From positions 498,501 to 562,500 of the forward strand of contig NZ_CP101125.1 in the NCBI RefSeq assembly GCF_024296925.1: a stretch of 64,000 nt of DNA, written 5' to 3'. This stretch comes from Pseudomonas nunensis (GTDB taxonomy: Bacteria > Pseudomonadota > Gammaproteobacteria > Pseudomonadales > Pseudomonadaceae). The notes beneath the pieces were generated by a model, which was given only the letters and a program-made list of their open reading frames with translations, was not told the origin of the DNA and ran no database searches. Shown in pieces: positions 8,627 through 19,381 of the stretch. A program made the position numbers and the translations under genes. Each line of letters opens with the position of its first letter. Within the stretch, counting starts at the first letter, position 1.

Positions 8627-9751
8627 TCAACCGCGATAGTAGCGTTGTGGAACAAATGGCATTTTGCTTACAAGCAAAGCCACCTTTTTCCCACGAACAA
8701 TCGCCCAAACGGGTGTGTCGAGAGCAATGTAAGCACTGTCCACGTAACCCATGGCCAGAGGACCGCCCAAAGTCGGCCCGAAGCCGCCGCTGCACACGCT
8801 GCCGATGATCTCGCCGGCTTCGTTGACGATCTCTGCGCCTTCACGCACTGGCGTGCGTTCTTGCGGCAGCAGGCCAACGCGCTTGCGGCTGACCCCGCCT
8901 TGTTGTTGCGCAAACACGCTTTCCGAGCCGGGGAAGCCGCCAGCCCGCGCGCCATCGGCACGACGTGGCTTGGAGATGGCCCACAGCAGGCTGGCCTCAA
9001 TCGGGGTGGTCTCGGTGTTCATGTCGTGGCCGTAGAGGCACAGGCCGGCTTCCAGGCGCAGGGAGTCACGGGCGCCGAGGCCAATGGCGGCCACTTCAGG
9101 TTCGGCCAGCAGGGCGCGAGCGAGGGCTTCGGCATTGGCGGCCGGGACCGAGATTTCGAAACCGTCTTCGCCGGTGTAGCCCGAACGGCTGACAAAGCAA
9201 TCAACGCCCAACAGCTTCACGCGGGTGAACTGCATGAAGGTCATTTTCGATACTTCTGGCGCCAGGCGTGCGAGCACTGTCACGGCGGCGGGGCCTTGCA
9301 GCGCCAGCAACGCACGTTCTTCGAACAGCGGCTCGATGGTGCACTGCTCGCTGATGTGCTTGCGCAGGTGCGCCAGGTCCTGATCCTTGCAAGCGGCGTT
9401 GACCACCAGGAACAGTTCGTCGTTACCGAGGTTGGCGACCATCAGGTCGTCGAGGATGCCGCCGGTCTCGTTGGTGAACATTGCGTAACGCTGCATGCCC
9501 ACCGGCAAGTCGATGATGTCCACCGGCACCAAAGTTTCCAGGGCCTTGGCGGCATTCGCGCCGGTCAGGCGGATCTGGCCCATGTGCGAGACATCGAACA
9601 GCCCGGCCTGATCACGGGTGTGCTGGTGTTCTTTCATCACGCCCAACGGATATTGCACCGGCATGTCATAGCCGGCGAACGGCACCATGCGTGCGCCGAG
9701 TTCGATGTGCAGCGCGTGCAGTGGAGTTTTCAGCAATTGTTCGGTGGACAT
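8627..9751 (-). CDS. gcvT: GcvT, glycine cleavage T-protein (aminomethyltransferase)
   Basis: GcvT (374 residues) releases ammonia from the aminomethyl-lipoyl H-protein and passes the one-carbon unit to tetrahydrofolate. The N-terminal [20 protein letters not shown] and [10 protein letters not shown] motifs are typical, and [13 protein letters not shown] (about residues 185-197) is part of the folate pocket. It is the last gene of gcvH-gcvP-sdaA-gcvT and starts 33 bases after the sdaA stop. The ATG at 9751 has a CAGGAGC ribosome site. Confidence 0.95.
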   Translation of the reverse strand: MSTEQLLKTPLHALHIELGARMVPFAGYDMPVQYPLGVMKEHQHTRDQAGLFDVSHMGQIRLTGANAAKALETLVPVDIIDLPVGMQRYAMFTNETGGILDDLMVANLGNDELFLVVNAACKDQDLAHLRKHISEQCTIEPLFEERALLALQGPAAVTVLARLAPEVSKMTFMQFTRVKLLGVDCFVSRSGYTGEDGFEISVPAANAEALARALLAEPEVAAIGLGARDSLRLEAGLCLYGHDMNTETTPIEASLLWAISKPRRADGARAGGFPGSESVFAQQQGGVSRKRVGLLPQERTPVREGAEIVNEAGEIIGSVCSGGFGPTLGGPLAMGYVDSAYIALDTPVWAIVRGKKVALLVSKMPFVPQRYYRG

Positions 9752-9784
9752 ATTCAGCTCCTGAAAATAATGCGGATGCGTGCA

Positions 9785-11161
<1,377 letters not shown>

Positions 11162-11226
11162 GAGTTGTTCTCCGGTTTCTTGTTATAGCCGCCAACATCG
11201 CGGGAGATGCATCCTTTAGGAGCTAT

Positions 11227-11338
11227 GTAGGAGCTGTCGAGTGAAACGAGGCTGCGATCTTTTGATCTTGATCTTGATCTTGATCTTAAAAAAGCAAGAT
11301 CAAAAGATCGCAGCCTCGTTTCACTCGACAGCTCCTAC
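11227..11338. repeat. Long palindromic repeat between gcvP and sdaA
   Basis: Arms starting GTAGGAGCTGTCGAGTGAAA and ending in the inverted copy at 11338 are paired over about 50 bases. The tip holds a run of TGATCT units at 11258-11288. Two further CGCTCCTACA units follow at 11341-11360. It is unlike the common REPIN arms, but one arm recurs at 48563-48603, so it belongs to a second repeat family. It lies inside the gcv transcript and could form a very stable RNA hairpin. Confidence 0.88.
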
Positions 11339-11414
11339 ACCGCTCCTACACCGCTCCTACAAAGCTCCGGAACAGTTCCATCAGAGGGAGCGGTGTGCCC
11401 GCTCCCTCAGTGGT

Positions 11415-14282
11415 TTAAGCGTAGCTTTCGATCGACGGGCAGGCGCAAACCAGGTTGCGATCGCCAAACACGTTGTCGACGCGACCGACCGGTGGCCAGT
11501 ATTTGCCTTCGATCAGCGATGCAACCGGGTAAACCGCCTGCTCACGGCTATACGGGTGCGTCCACTCGCCAACGATTTCCGCCGCAGTGTGCGGAGCGTT
11601 TTTCAGCGGGTTGTCGTCCTTGTCCAGGGTGCCGTTTTCCACCGCGCGGATTTCTTCGCGGATGCGGATCATGGCGTCGCAGAAGCGGTCCAGTTCTTCC
11701 TTGGATTCGCTTTCGGTCGGCTCGATCATCAGCGTGCCGGCGACCGGGAAGGACATGGTCGGCGCATGGAAGCCGAAGTCGATCAGGCGCTTGGCGACGT
11801 CATCGACGCTGATGCCGCTGCTGTCTTTCAACGGACGCAGGTCGAGGATGCATTCGTGCGCTACCAGGCCGTTGCTGCCGGTGTAGAGCACTGGGTAGTG
11901 CTCTTCGAGGCGACGGGAAATGTAGTTGGCATTCAGGATCGCCAGTTGCGAAGCGCGCTTCAGACCGGCGCCGCCCATCATCCGAATGTACATCCAGGTG
12001 ATCGGCAAAATGCTCGCGCTGCCGAACGGTGCCGCGCAGACCGCGCCTTCCTTGCGTTCCATGGTGCCGTGACCCGGCAGGAACGGGGTCAGGTGCGATT
12101 TCACGCCAATCGGGCCAACGCCCGGGCCGCCACCGCCGTGCGGAATGCAGAAGGTTTTGTGCAGGTTCAGGTGGGACACGTCGCCGCCGAATTTGCCCGG
12201 CGCACAGAGGCCGACCATCGCGTTCATGTTGGCGCCGTCGATGTACACCTGGCCGCCGTGGTCATGAATGATGCCGCAGATTTCGCGGATGCCTTCTTCG
12301 AACACGCCGTGGGTCGACGGGTAGGTGATCATCAGCGCGGCGAGGTGGTCGCGGTGCTCGATGGCCTTGGCGCGCAAGTCTTCGATATCAACGTTGCCAC
12401 GCGCATCGCACGCGGTCACGACCACACGCATGCCAGCCATGTTGGCGGTGGCCGGGTTGGTGCCGTGGGCGGACGATGGGATCAGGCAGATGTCGCGGCG
12501 GTCTTCGCCACGGCTCTGATGGTAAGCGCGGATCGCCAGCAGGCCAGCGTATTCACCTTGCGAACCAGCGTTCGGTTGCAGCGAGATCGCGTCGTAACCG
12601 GTGGCTGCGCAGAGCATCGCTTCCAGTTCGTCGGTCAGTTGCTGGTAACCGGCGCTTTGTTCGGCGGGGGCGAACGGGTGCAGCGCACCGAATTCAGCCC
12701 AGGTCACCGGGATCATTTCGCTGGCGGCGTTGAGTTTCATGGTGCACGAACCCAGCGGGATCATGGTGCGATCCAGCGCCAGGTCCTTGTCGGCGAGCTT
12801 GCGCAGGTAGCGCATCAGCTCGGTTTCCGAGTGGTAACGGTTGAACACCGGGTGGCTGAGGATCGGCGATTGACGCACCAGCGCGGCTGGAATAGTCGCT
12901 TGAACCGAAGCAGCGAGGGCGGCGAAATCTGGCAGCGCTTTGCCGTCGGCCAGCAGGGCCCACAGGGTTTCCACGTCAGCTTGCGAGGTGGTTTCGTCGA
13001 GGGACAGGCCCAGACGTTCGGCATCGACGACGCGCAGGTTGATCTGCTGGGTGCGAGCCTTGTCGTGCAATGCGGCGGTGTTGGCGCCGGTCTTGATCGT
13101 CAGCGTGTCGAAGAAGTTTGCTTGCTCGACGTTCAGGCCAATCGCTTTCAGGCCCTGGGCCAGAATCGCGGTCAGGTGATGCACGCGATTAGCAATCTGC
13201 GTCAGGCCTTTAGGGCCGTGGTACACGGCGTACATGCTGGCGATGTTGGCCAGCAATACTTGCGCGGTGCAGATGTTCGACGTGGCTTTCTCACGGCGGA
13301 TATGTTGCTCGCGGGTCTGCATCGCCAGGCGCAGGGCCGGCTTGCCGAAACGGTCCACGGAAACACCGACCAGACGGCCCGGCATGTCACGCTTGAACGC
13401 GTCTTTAGTGGAGAAGTAAGCCGCGTGCGGGCCACCGAAGCCCAGCGGCACGCCGAAGCGTTGCGCGCTGCCGATGGCCACGTCTGCGCCGAATTCGCCC
13501 GGCGGGGTGAGCACGGTCAGGGCCAGCAGGTCAGCCGCGACGGCGACCAGCGCGTTGGCAGCGTGGAAACGTTCGGTCAGTTCGCGGTAATCGAACACGT
13601 CACCGTTGCTTGCCGGGTATTGCAGCAGCGCGCCGAAGAACGGCGTCACGTCAGTCAGTTCGAGTTCGTCGCCAACCACCACGTCGATGCCCAATGGCTC
13701 GGCACGGGTGCGCAATACGTCGAGGGTTTGCGGGTGGCAATGCACGGAGGCAAAGAAGGCGTGGCTGCCCTTGTTCTTGCTCAGTCGTTTGCAAAAAGTC
13801 ATCGCTTCGGCAGCGGCGGTGGCTTCGTCGAGCAAGGATGCGTTGGCGATCGGCAGGCCGGTGAGGTCGCTGATCAAAGTCTGGAAGTTCAACAGCGCTT
13901 CGAGACGGCCCTGGGAAATTTCTGGCTGGTACGGCGTGTAAGCCGTGTACCAGGCCGGATTTTCCAGCAGGTTGCGCAGGATCGGCGACGGCGTGTGGGT
14001 GCCGTAGTAGCCCTGGCCGATGAAGGTCTTGAACAGCTGGTTTTTGCCGGCGATGGATTTGATCAAGGCCAGGGCATCGGCTTCGCTCAGGCCGTCTTCA
14101 AGGCCCAGCACGCTGGTGCCCTTGATGCTTTCAGGAATGACGCTGGCGCTCAGGGCTTCGAGGGAGTCGAAACCGAGGCTGTTGAGCATCGCTTGCTCGT
14201 CGCCGGAACGCGGGCCGATGTGGCGGGCGATGAATTCGTTGGCGGTGGTCACATCTACAGAAACAGAAGGTACTTGAGTCAT
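11415..14282 (-). CDS. gcvP: GcvP, glycine decarboxylase P-protein
   Basis: GcvP (955 residues, the full-length homodimeric type) is a PLP enzyme that decarboxylates glycine and loads the aminomethyl group on the lipoyl arm of GcvH. The PLP lysine lies in [20 protein letters not shown] at about residues 702-721. The two halves show the usual internal duplication, with [20 protein letters not shown] in the N-terminal half and [16 protein letters not shown] in the C-terminal half. It starts 11 bases after gcvH ends, with GGAG in the gap. Confidence 0.97.
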   Translation of the reverse strand: MTQVPSVSVDVTTANEFIARHIGPRSGDEQAMLNSLGFDSLEALSASVIPESIKGTSVLGLEDGLSEADALALIKSIAGKNQLFKTFIGQGYYGTHTPSPILRNLLENPAWYTAYTPYQPEISQGRLEALLNFQTLISDLTGLPIANASLLDEATAAAEAMTFCKRLSKNKGSHAFFASVHCHPQTLDVLRTRAEPLGIDVVVGDELELTDVTPFFGALLQYPASNGDVFDYRELTERFHAANALVAVAADLLALTVLTPPGEFGADVAIGSAQRFGVPLGFGGPHAAYFSTKDAFKRDMPGRLVGVSVDRFGKPALRLAMQTREQHIRREKATSNICTAQVLLANIASMYAVYHGPKGLTQIANRVHHLTAILAQGLKAIGLNVEQANFFDTLTIKTGANTAALHDKARTQQINLRVVDAERLGLSLDETTSQADVETLWALLADGKALPDFAALAASVQATIPAALVRQSPILSHPVFNRYHSETELMRYLRKLADKDLALDRTMIPLGSCTMKLNAASEMIPVTWAEFGALHPFAPAEQSAGYQQLTDELEAMLCAATGYDAISLQPNAGSQGEYAGLLAIRAYHQSRGEDRRDICLIPSSAHGTNPATANMAGMRVVVTACDARGNVDIEDLRAKAIEHRDHLAALMITYPSTHGVFEEGIREICGIIHDHGGQVYIDGANMNAMVGLCAPGKFGGDVSHLNLHKTFCIPHGGGGPGVGPIGVKSHLTPFLPGHGTMERKEGAVCAAPFGSASILPITWMYIRMMGGAGLKRASQLAILNANYISRRLEEHYPVLYTGSNGLVAHECILDLRPLKDSSGISVDDVAKRLIDFGFHAPTMSFPVAGTLMIEPTESESKEELDRFCDAMIRIREEIRAVENGTLDKDDNPLKNAPHTAAEIVGEWTHPYSREQAVYPVASLIEGKYWPPVGRVDNVFGDRNLVCACPSIESYA

Positions 14283-14293
14283 GTCAGCGCTCC

Positions 14294-14677
14294 TCAGGCT
14301 TCGGCGTTGGCTTTGATCAGACGGTCGTAAGCGTCCTGATCCAGCAGTTTGGCGACAGCCGAAGCGTCGGTTGGCTGGAAGCGGAAGAACCAGCCTTCGC
14401 CCAGCGGATCTTCGTTGACCAGTTCAGGGCTGCTGTCGAGCGCCGGGTTGACTTCCAGCACCTCGCCGTCGAGCGGCATGTACACGCCGCTGGCGGCTTT
14501 TACCGATTCCACGGTGGCGGCTTCAGCGCCTTTGTCGTAGGACTGCAGCTCAGGCAGTTGTACGAAAACCACGTCGCCCAAGGCGTTCTGCGCAAAAGCG
14601 GTGATGCCGACTGTAACGCTGCCGTCAGCTTCGGTGCGCAGCCATTCGTGATCTTCAGTAAAACGCAACTCGCTCAT
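14294..14677 (-). CDS. gcvH: GcvH, glycine cleavage H-protein
   Basis: GcvH (127 residues) carries the aminomethyl group between the P, T and L proteins on a lipoyl-lysine. The lipoylation site is the Lys in [20 protein letters not shown] (about residue 63). The start at 14677 has a TAGGAG site. It is the first gene of the operon, with a sigma-54 promoter about 85 bases upstream, and is the direct target expected for GcsR. Confidence 0.96.
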   Translation of the reverse strand: MSELRFTEDHEWLRTEADGSVTVGITAFAQNALGDVVFVQLPELQSYDKGAEAATVESVKAASGVYMPLDGEVLEVNPALDSSPELVNEDPLGEGWFFRFQPTDASAVAKLLDQDAYDRLIKANAEA

Positions 14678-14760
14678 GGAAACTCCTAAGGGGGCCAGAC
14701 TCGTCTGGTGGACGCGATTGAATGCTTGGGCTAAAGCCCTTCTTTATAGGTGGCTACTAA

Positions 14761-14775
14761 GCAAGATCGCGGCCA
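14761..14775 (-). promoter_or_regulatory. Sigma-54 promoter of the gcv operon
   Basis: On the minus strand the sequence reads TGGCCGCGATCTTGC. It keeps the invariant GG and GC of the -24/-12 promoter at the required 10-base separation (consensus TGGCACG-N4-TTGC). The predicted start lies near 14749, giving a leader of about 70 bases for gcvH. The activator gene gcsR and its likely operators are directly upstream. Confidence 0.8.
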
Positions 14776-14839
14776 AGGTTGTTAAACCCTTATAAATCAA
14801 TGGCTTGTTTGTTTGTGAGGCGTGAGCGAATTGAATAGC

Positions 14840-14857
14840 TGTAGCGAAATCGCTACA
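14840..14857. promoter_or_regulatory. GcsR-type operator 1
   Basis: TGTAGCG-AAAT-CGCTACA is a perfect 18-base dyad. It matches the layout of the published P. aeruginosa GcsR site, TGTAACG-N4-CGTTCCG, and lies about 73 bases upstream of the sigma-54 promoter element. Confidence 0.65.
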
Positions 14858-14920
14858 GCCTGGTGCGAAGAAAAAAGCGTAATGGGATCAAAGCCTTGCA
14901 CAGCGGTGATCAGGAGGGGG

Positions 14921-14938
14921 TGTATCGATATCGTTCCG
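14921..14938. promoter_or_regulatory. GcsR-type operator 2
   Basis: TGTATCG-ATAT-CGTTCCG differs from the GcsR consensus TGTAACG-N4-CGTTCCG at one base. It is directly followed by operator 3, so the two form a tandem pair about 150-190 bases upstream of the promoter, a usual enhancer distance. Confidence 0.75.
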
Positions 14939-14939
14939 C

Positions 14940-14957
14940 TGTAGCGCTTTCAGTACA
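14940..14957. promoter_or_regulatory. GcsR-type operator 3
   Basis: TGTAGCG-CTTT-CAGTACA keeps the left half-site well and the right half-site partly. It is one base from operator 2, which gives a 19-base centre-to-centre spacing, nearly two helical turns, suited to binding of adjacent dimers. Confidence 0.6.
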
Positions 14958-15004
14958 GATGAAGGTCGCTTTTAAACAGGTTTTCAGGCCAGACACAAAA
15001 CCCT

Positions 15005-15093
15005 GTGGGAGCGGGCTTGCTCGCGAATGCGGTGTATCAGTCGCCATCAATGTTGCCTGACACACCGCCTTCGCGAGCAAGCCCGCTCCCACA
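15005..15093. repeat. REPIN
   Basis: Inverted arms GTGGGAGCGGGCTTGCTCG and its complement flank about 40 bases. It lies just beyond the gcsR stop (15112) on the minus strand and ahead of the GcsR operators. Confidence 0.93.
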
Positions 15094-15111
15094 TTTTTGA
15101 CCGAGTCAGGC

Positions 15112-16620
15112 TCAGGGTTTGTTTGGAATCCCGTACTTACGCAACCGATGCGCAATCGCCGTATGCGAAGTCTGCAACCGACTGGCCAGTTGCCGGGTCG
15201 AGGGGTAGCTGACGTAGAGTTTTTCCAGCAACGTTTTCTCGAACTCTTCCATCGCCTGTTCGAGGCTATCCACTTCGCTGTCACTCTGTCGCGCCACTGA
15301 GGTGCCGGCGATGTCGAGATCACCAATATCCACCAGGCTGCTTTCGCAAATCGCCGCGGCACGGAAGATTACGTTTTGCAGTTGCCGCACGTTGCCGGGC
15401 CAGCGATTGCCCAACAGCGCCGGGTAAGTGCCCGGCGCCAGGCGACAGACCGGGCGCTGGATCTGCGCGCAGGCCTGCTGCATGAAGTAGCGGGCCAGCA
15501 GCAAAATATCCTGGCCGCGTTCACGCAGTGGCGGGACTTCGACGTTGAGCACGTTGAGGCGATAGAACAGGTCTTCGCGGAAGGTGCCTTCGCTGACCAT
15601 TTTTTCCAGGTCGCGGTGGGTCGCGCTAAGGATCCGCACGTTGACCTTGACCTCACGATCGCCGCCCACCCGGCGGAAGCTGCCGTCGTTCAAAAAGCGC
15701 AGTAACTTCGCCTGCAAGTACGGTGACATCTCACCGATTTCATCGAGAAACACCGTGCCCTGGTTGGCGAGTTCCATCAGCCCCGGTTTGCCGCCCCGTT
15801 GCGCGCCGGTGAAAGCGCCGGGCGCATAGCCGAACAGTTCACTTTCGGCGAGGTTCTCTGGCAATGCCGCGCAGTTCAACGCCAGGAACGGCGCACTGTG
15901 CCGCGCACTGATGGCGTGGCAGGCCCGGGCCACCAGCTCTTTACCGGTGCCAGTTTCGCCCTGGATCAGCAGCGGTGCATCGAGTGCGGCGACACGTTGG
16001 GCGCGAGCCTTGAGCGTGCGAATTGCCGGGGATTCGCCGAGCAGCGCATCGAAACCTTCGGCGTGGTCGTGGTGCAGGGCGGAAAGACGTTCGCCGATGC
16101 GGTTCGGCTGATACAAGGTCAGCAAGGCGCCGGCGTCGGTGATCGGCGTGGCGTCCAGCAGCAGGGTCTGGCCATTGACGGTGATTTCCCGCAGCGGCAG
16201 GCGGAAGCCGTTTTCCAGCAAGGTATCGAGCAGTGCCGGGTCGGCAAACAGCTCGGCGATGCTTTCCCCGGCGGGTTCGCGACCGTACAGGGCAATCAGC
16301 GCCGGGTTGGCCAGCAGCACTTTACCGGCGCTGTCCAGGGCCAGGACCGGGTCGGTCATGGCCGCGAGCAACGCATCCAACTGCAAGTGCCGGCGCTGGC
16401 CGGGCAGGATGTCGACGATCGTCATCGCCTGCACGCCGCGCACGCTGAGCAAGGCGTCGCGCAGCTCTTCGAGCACTTCCGGGCTCAGGGTCGGGGCGTC
16501 GATGTAGACGTTCGGCGGAACCATTTCCACCGCATCCAGATTGAGATTGCGCCCACCGAGCAAGGCCAGGACTTCCTGGGTAATGCCGACGCGGTCGATG
16601 AAGCTGACGTGGATACGCAT
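15112..16620 (-). CDS. gcsR: GcsR, TyrR-like sigma-54 activator of glycine cleavage
   Basis: This 502-residue regulator has the TyrR/PhhR layout. An ACT domain (about residues 1-75) opens MRIHVSFIDRVGITQEVLAL, a PAS domain follows (about 80-190), then an AAA+ domain with Walker A GETGTGKE, the GAFTGA loop as APGAFTGAQRGG, and Walker B VFLDEIGEM. The C-terminal helix-turn-helix ends YPSTRQLASRLQTSHTAIAH. The gene sits just upstream of gcvHP-sdaA-gcvT, as PA2449 does in P. aeruginosa. The intact GAFTGA loop supports sigma-54 activation, unlike E. coli TyrR. The ligand is probably glycine, by analogy. Confidence 0.9.
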   Translation of the reverse strand: MRIHVSFIDRVGITQEVLALLGGRNLNLDAVEMVPPNVYIDAPTLSPEVLEELRDALLSVRGVQAMTIVDILPGQRRHLQLDALLAAMTDPVLALDSAGKVLLANPALIALYGREPAGESIAELFADPALLDTLLENGFRLPLREITVNGQTLLLDATPITDAGALLTLYQPNRIGERLSALHHDHAEGFDALLGESPAIRTLKARAQRVAALDAPLLIQGETGTGKELVARACHAISARHSAPFLALNCAALPENLAESELFGYAPGAFTGAQRGGKPGLMELANQGTVFLDEIGEMSPYLQAKLLRFLNDGSFRRVGGDREVKVNVRILSATHRDLEKMVSEGTFREDLFYRLNVLNVEVPPLRERGQDILLLARYFMQQACAQIQRPVCRLAPGTYPALLGNRWPGNVRQLQNVIFRAAAICESSLVDIGDLDIAGTSVARQSDSEVDSLEQAMEEFEKTLLEKLYVSYPSTRQLASRLQTSHTAIAHRLRKYGIPNKP

Positions 16621-16682
16621 GGGGCGGTTTTTGGTTCTGGAGTGCGGAGGGTGGCAAGTATGCCTTGCAGCGGACTAATGGT

Positions 16683-16701
16683 GAAATCCTGCGCGGATTT
16701 C
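16683..16701. promoter_or_regulatory. Inverted repeat upstream of gcsR
   Basis: GAAATCC-TGCGC-GGATTTC is a 7-bp perfect dyad about 65-80 bases ahead of the gcsR start. It has no T-tract and could be an operator; nothing in the window identifies a binding protein. Confidence 0.4.
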
Positions 16702-16720
16702 AGGGGGCCGGATAACCCCT

Positions 16721-16808
16721 GTGGGAGCGAGCTTGCTCGCGATGGCTGCGTGTCAGTCGACATCTATGTTGAATGCCAGTCCGTCATCGCGAGCAAGCTC
16801 GCTCCCAC
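16721..16808. repeat. REPIN
   Basis: A variant with arms GTGGGAGCGAGCTTGCTCG and the inverted copy. It separates the DUF5064 gene from gcsR. Confidence 0.92.
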
Positions 16809-16835
16809 AGGTTCTGCTTTCACAGACGAATCGGG

Positions 16836-17198
16836 TTACTCCAAATGTTCAGGCTTCACCGGATCACCCGATTTCATGTCCAGCTGCACCCGCACATCTT
16901 CAAACATCGCATCGTAATGCTTGTGCACCGAGCCGATGCTGCTATGCGTCTTGGGCACGCCGTATTTCTCGGCTATGTGCGTCACGTTGCTGGCGAAGTT
17001 GTAGGCCTGGTCCTTGGGCAGGAAGAACTGCTCGTTCATGTCCTTGCCCTGGATGCTGCCATGCAACGTGAACTGCATGCCTTTGCCTCCTTCGGGATCC
17101 TGGGTGACTTCATAGTCCAGGCACAGGTTGTAGCTGACATCGTCGTCGTTCAGCGCGTGGCGCTCGAAGTGCAAGTGACCCGGTTCAAACGTGGCCAT
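16836..17198 (-). CDS. DUF5064 family protein
   Basis: This 120-residue, acidic, soluble protein begins MATFEPGHLHFERHALNDDD and matches the DUF5064 proteins that pseudomonads often carry next to the arc operon. It starts 12 bases after the arcC stop with a good AGGAGA site, so it is probably the last gene of arcDABC. No catalytic motif or membrane segment is visible. Its function is unknown; the link to anaerobic arginine use is an inference from position. Confidence 0.75.
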   Translation of the reverse strand: MATFEPGHLHFERHALNDDDVSYNLCLDYEVTQDPEGGKGMQFTLHGSIQGKDMNEQFFLPKDQAYNFASNVTHIAEKYGVPKTHSSIGSVHKHYDAMFEDVRVQLDMKSGDPVKPEHLE

Positions 17199-17210
17199 TG
17201 GCGTCTCTCC

Positions 17211-18140
17211 TTATAAATAAGTAATGCCAGGTGTCGCCGTGCTGATGCGCGTGCCGGCCTTGCCCTGGACGATGGCTTCGATGTCCGAGAGTGAACCGAT
17301 GACCGCAACTTTGCCAGTATTGCGGGCGAACTCACACGCAGCCTGGACCTTCGGCCCCATGGAACCGGCAGCGAAGCCGAGTTTTTCCATGGCGTCGGGA
17401 TGGGCCTGGGCGATGGCTTTTTGCGTTGGTTTGCCGAAGTCGATGAACGCGGCGTTGACGTCGGTGGCGATCACCAGCAGATCGCTTTCCAGCTGTTCGG
17501 CCAGCAGCGCCGAGCACAGGTCTTTGTCGATCACCGCTTCCACGCCTTCGAGTTTGCCGCTGGCGCCATACATCGTCGGGATCCCGCCACCGCCGGCGCA
17601 GATCACAATGCTGCCCTTGTCCAGCAGCCACTTGATCGGGCGGATTTCGAAGATGCGTTTCGGCCGAGGACTGGCGACCACGCGACGGTATTTGTCGCCA
17701 TCCGGGGCAATCGCCCAGCCTTTTTCAGCGGCGAGTTTTTCTGCTTCGGCTTTCGAATACACCGGGCCGATGGGTTTGCTCGGGTGCTGGAATGCAGGGT
17801 CCTTCGCATCGACTTCGACTTGCGTCAGCAGCGTGGCGAACGGCACTTCGAAGTCCAGCAGGTTGCCCAATTCCTGTTCAATGATGTAGCCGATCATGCC
17901 TTCGGTTTCGGCACCGAGCACGTCCAGCGGGTAGGGCGACACCGAGGTGTAGGCCGCCGCTTGCAGCGACAGCAGCCCGACTTGCGGGCCATTGCCGTGG
18001 GCGATGACCAGTTGGTTGCCGGGGTAGATACGGGCGATCTGTTCGGTGGCGACGCGAATGTTGGCGCGTTGATTGTCTGCGGTCATGGGTTCACCACGAC
18101 GGAGCAGGGCGTTACCGCCCAGGGCGACGACGATACGCAT
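17211..18140 (-). CDS. arcC: ArcC, carbamate kinase
   Basis: ArcC (309 residues) transfers phosphate from carbamoyl phosphate to ADP, the ATP-yielding step of the arginine deiminase pathway. The amino-acid-kinase start [19 protein letters not shown] and [13 protein letters not shown] near residue 47 are characteristic, as is [13 protein letters not shown] at about residue 179. It is separated from arcB by 161 bases that include a REPIN, which may lower arcC expression relative to arcA and arcB. Confidence 0.96.
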   Translation of the reverse strand: MRIVVALGGNALLRRGEPMTADNQRANIRVATEQIARIYPGNQLVIAHGNGPQVGLLSLQAAAYTSVSPYPLDVLGAETEGMIGYIIEQELGNLLDFEVPFATLLTQVEVDAKDPAFQHPSKPIGPVYSKAEAEKLAAEKGWAIAPDGDKYRRVVASPRPKRIFEIRPIKWLLDKGSIVICAGGGGIPTMYGASGKLEGVEAVIDKDLCSALLAEQLESDLLVIATDVNAAFIDFGKPTQKAIAQAHPDAMEKLGFAAGSMGPKVQAACEFARNTGKVAVIGSLSDIEAIVQGKAGTRISTATPGITYL

Positions 18141-18184
18141 AGTGCAGTCCTTCTACAGAGAGCTGGCAAACGACTCGGTCTACT

Positions 18185-18272
18185 GTGGGAGCGGGCTTGC
18201 TCGCGAAAGCGGTATATCAGTCGCCATTAATGCTGCCTGACACATCGCATTCGCGAGCAAGCCCGCTCCCAC
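18185..18272. repeat. REPIN inside the arc operon
   Basis: GTGGGAGCGGGCTTGCTCG arms in inverted order, placed between arcB and arcC on the same transcript. Confidence 0.93.
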
Positions 18273-18301
18273 ATTGACCGTGTTTCGTCAGTGGGAGGCT
18301 T

Positions 18302-19312
18302 TTAGATATCCGCCAACGCCGACACCAGAATCGCCTTGATGGTGTGCATGCGGTTTTCCGCTTGCTCGAAGGCGATGTTGGCCGGCGATTCGAAGACTTC
18401 TTCGGTCACTTCAACGCCATTCGCCAGATGCGGATAGCGCGCGGCGATGTCTTTGCCGACCTTGGTTTCGCTGTTGTGGAACGCCGGCAGGCAGTGCATG
18501 AACTTCACGCGCGGGTTGCCCGAGGCTTTCATCATTGCGGTATTGACCTGGTACGGCAGCAGTTGCTCGATGCGTTCGTCCCACGCCTCAACCGGTTCAC
18601 CCATCGACACCCAGATGTCGGTGTGGATGAAGTCCACGCCCTTGACCGCTTGTTTCGGGTCTTCGGTGATGGTGATGCGTGCGCCGCTTTCTTCAGCGAA
18701 GGCTTGGCACTGGTCGATGAAATCCTGATGCGGCCACAGGGCTTTCGGTGCGGCGATGCGCACGTCCATGCCGAGTTTTGCGCCGATCATCAGCAGCGAG
18801 TTACCCATGTTGTAGCGCGCGTCACCGAGGTAGGCGTAGCTGATTTCATGCAGCGGTTTGTCGCTGTGCTCACGCATGGTCAGCACGTCGGCAATCATTT
18901 GGGTCGGGTGGAATTCAGCGGTCAAACCGTTGAACACCGGCACGCCAGCGAATTTGGCCAGTTCTTCGACGATTTCCTGTTCGAAGCCACGGTACTCGAT
19001 GGCGTCGAACATCCGGCCCAAGACGCGGGCGGTGTCCTTCATGCTTTCCTTGTGGCCGATCTGCGACGACACCGGGTCGATGTAGGTGACGTGAGCACCC
19101 TGGTCATGGGCTGCGACTTCGAAGGCGCAACGGGTGCGGGTCGAGGTTTTTTCGAAGATCAGCGCGATGTTCTTGCCTTGCAGGTGCGCACGCTCGGTGC
19201 CGGTGTACTTGGCGCGCTTGAGATCGCGGGACAGGTCGATCAGGTAGTTGAGCTCGCGGGTGGTGTGGTGCATCAAGCTCAGCAGGCTGCGGTTACGCAT
19301 GTTAAAAGCCAT
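18302..19312 (-). CDS. arcB: ArcB, catabolic ornithine carbamoyltransferase
   Basis: ArcB (336 residues) splits citrulline with phosphate to ornithine and carbamoyl phosphate. The carbamoyl-phosphate loop is STRTRCAFE (about residues 56-64), and HCLPAFH near residue 272 contacts the substrates. The ATG at 19312 gives [16 protein letters not shown] and has an AAGGAG site; the frame is open to 19351 but the added residues are not family-like. The ornithine transcarbamylase could also be anabolic, but its place in arcDABC argues for the catabolic type. Confidence 0.95.
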   Translation of the reverse strand: MAFNMRNRSLLSLMHHTTRELNYLIDLSRDLKRAKYTGTERAHLQGKNIALIFEKTSTRTRCAFEVAAHDQGAHVTYIDPVSSQIGHKESMKDTARVLGRMFDAIEYRGFEQEIVEELAKFAGVPVFNGLTAEFHPTQMIADVLTMREHSDKPLHEISYAYLGDARYNMGNSLLMIGAKLGMDVRIAAPKALWPHQDFIDQCQAFAEESGARITITEDPKQAVKGVDFIHTDIWVSMGEPVEAWDERIEQLLPYQVNTAMMKASGNPRVKFMHCLPAFHNSETKVGKDIAARYPHLANGVEVTEEVFESPANIAFEQAENRMHTIKAILVSALADI

Positions 19313-19381
19313 TTTGGATCTCCTTGGGTTTCGGTTATCCGCCGGCTCCACGCTTTATAAGCGCGGAGCACGGCTCATGAA

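Noticed and set aside
11241..14330. A 1029-codon plus-strand open frame opposite gcvP
   Set aside because: It mirrors the gcvP coding sequence; its residues are rich in Arg, His, Val and Gln, as in antisense frames of GC-rich genes, and no family is recognisable.
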